From Tricholomella constricta (lineage: Eukaryota; Basidiomycota; Agaricomycetes; Agaricales; Lyophyllaceae), in contig JAACJP010000002.1 in assembly GCA_013368375.1 (NCBI GenBank), forward strand, positions 1,426,001-1,490,000: a stretch of 64,000 bases of DNA, written 5' to 3'. Shown here one piece after another: positions 62,781-64,000 of the stretch. A model generated the notes under the pieces. It was not told the DNA's origin. It saw only the letters and a list, made by a program, of their open reading frames with translations, and ran no database searches. The translations under genes and the position numbers were made by a program. Each line of letters begins with the position of its first letter. The first letter of the stretch is position 1.

Positions 62781-64000
62781 ATGGACGACTTGAGCATCAC
62801 CGATAGTGATGCGCTCACCCTGGGTCCCTCCGTAGCTGCAATATTGGGTATTAAAGGCACTCTTCGCTTTCGACCCCATGGGTCTACCCAGAAGGCCCAC
62901 GTCATCTTACGACGCGTCACAGTCTCAGAAGACTCGAGTGACGATGATGATACTAGCAATGTCGTGCGCTTTAGCCTATTTGCACAGAAACGAATAGAAG
63001 TAAAACCGGGCAAGGAGATTCTACTTACGGTCGCTTCACATAACGGGCCTTTCAAGGACCAACCCGTCGTCCTGGAAGGTGATACTCTGTCTGCTGGAGA
63101 TACTTCAGACGAGGAGGATGATACTCAAGTGGCTGATGAAGAGGACACTTACTTGCCTCCTGCTGCGATGCCACCCAAGATGCGTAAAGCATGGGCCAAA
63201 AAGCCTGACGATATGAGCCTAGTAACGCGTGAGTTATCTTATTGACTTCAAATATTCTACCAATCGACCACGTCTCCAGCAATACTAGAGCGACCTGCAA
63301 TTACCCACACATCGATCGGTATTCAGGTGGAACCTTCGTATGTTTCCGCATCGACCCAGGCGCAACCCTCGTGCACATCTGCATCATCACAAACGCACGT
63401 TATCTCTGTTTCTGCATCAGTCCAGGTTGATCCTTCGCCTCCCCGTCGAACCTCAACCGCGGTACAAACGACAGATACTAGATATACGAGCTCAAACGTT
63501 CAAACTGATGAAGTGATACCGAAATATAGCCTGAAAAATGAACGTGGCGCGCTCTTACCCAAAGATATTGTTGTAGGTCTACGCAGCTCTGGCTTGTTTG
63601 ATAACTTCTCATGACTATCAGGACGAGATGAGGGAGAGAAGTCTATCTCCAATGGAACTGGACTCTCCCCCTGATTCACCTCATTTATCTACTCCCTTGC
63701 TTGACTCCCCTCGCGAAAGCTCTCGAACTCCTGCGTTATCGCCCATTAACGTACCAGATTTGGTTGCGAAACTCGACCACCCTCCCACAAGACCGTCACC
63801 GACATCTTCGATCGCATCTAGTTCTGGTGCCCAGGACATGCAACTGTCTCCTATTGGATTGAAGTCATCTTCAAATCTTATCAGCGTCTTAGCGTCCGAC
63901 ATTATTCTACCAAAGCCCTATCTTTCCTCCACGCAAGATGTTAACATCATCCGCCACGTTGTATCAGAGTCGATACCCATTTCCTCCGGACATGCTCCCA
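62781..64000 (+). CDS. Hypothetical acidic, low-complexity protein (3' end outside the window)
   Basis: ATG at 62781 (MDDLSITDSDALTLGPSVAA). Exon 1 runs to about 63229 and encodes a possible beta domain (GTLRFRPHGSTQKAHVILRR, VVRFSLFAQKRIEVKPGKEI), an acidic stretch (TSDEEDDTQVADEEDTYLPP) and PPKMRKAWAKKPDD. A 54-nt intron joins to TPILERPAITHTSIGIQVEP and a Ser/Thr/Val-rich repeat-like region (SASTQAQPS, SASVQVDPS, TAVQTTDT, NVQTDEV). A second intron (about 63570-63620, donor GTAGGT) joins DIV to DEMRERSLSPMELDSPPD, and the frame is open to the window end. No known domain was recognised; the protein looks largely disordered. The gene is incomplete. Confidence 0.65.

Noticed and set aside
1..64000. 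tRNA, rRNA or other structured RNA genes
   Set aside because: No cloverleaf with A and B boxes and no rRNA segment was noticed. This was checked by eye only, so a missed tRNA is possible.

Overview
The window is nuclear DNA of a filamentous basidiomycete, most likely an agaricomycete mushroom. The evidence is short GT-AG introns of about 50-60 nt in almost every gene, very short exons, a Dicer-like gene, expanded F-box and HNH families, and Ty3/gypsy elements of the kind common in mushroom genomes. All gene models below were built by hand from splice signals and reading-frame continuity. No searches were run.

The left third (1-20053) is a nest of LTR retroelements. Element 1 is a Ty3/gypsy element on the minus strand. 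Its 141-bp 5' LTR is at 19357-19497, its gag starts at 19249, and its pol runs off the left edge; gag-pro and pol share one frame, separated by UGA followed by CUA. Element 2 is a 13,054-bp Ty3/gypsy element on the plus strand (6071-19124). It has two 1,037-bp LTRs and is inserted in the gag of element 1 with a 4-bp target duplication. Its gag-pro and pol are linked by a canonical -1 slippery heptamer, and an in-frame UAG interrupts its protease. Between its pol and its 3' LTR it carries two diverged, tandem copies of an antisense three-exon gene encoding a protein with a C6 zinc-cluster pattern. This accessory module is the most unusual thing in the window. To the right lie a copia LTR and a fragment of copia pol.

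From 21.8 to 28 kb there are three ordinary genes: an HNH-nuclease-domain protein (-), a PI-PLC-like phosphodiesterase with a 13-nt exon (+), and glutathione reductase with a 17-nt exon (-). From 28 to 41 kb the DNA is gene-poor. It holds one low-complexity conserved protein (34976-36691), a possible membrane-protein fragment and simple repeats.

The right part is gene-dense: F-box protein 1 (-), a large membrane-anchored propeller/amidohydrolase (-), a small acidic-tailed protein with a 7-nt first exon (-), F-box protein 2 (+), a phosducin-like co-chaperone (-), Dicer (+) divergent from it, an AhpD/CMD-like protein (+), a nucleotidyltransferase (-) and a hypothetical gene cut by the right edge. 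Dicer, the nuclease of RNA silencing, stands about 36 kb from retroelements of the type that this pathway usually restrains. That proximity is descriptive and does not show a functional link.
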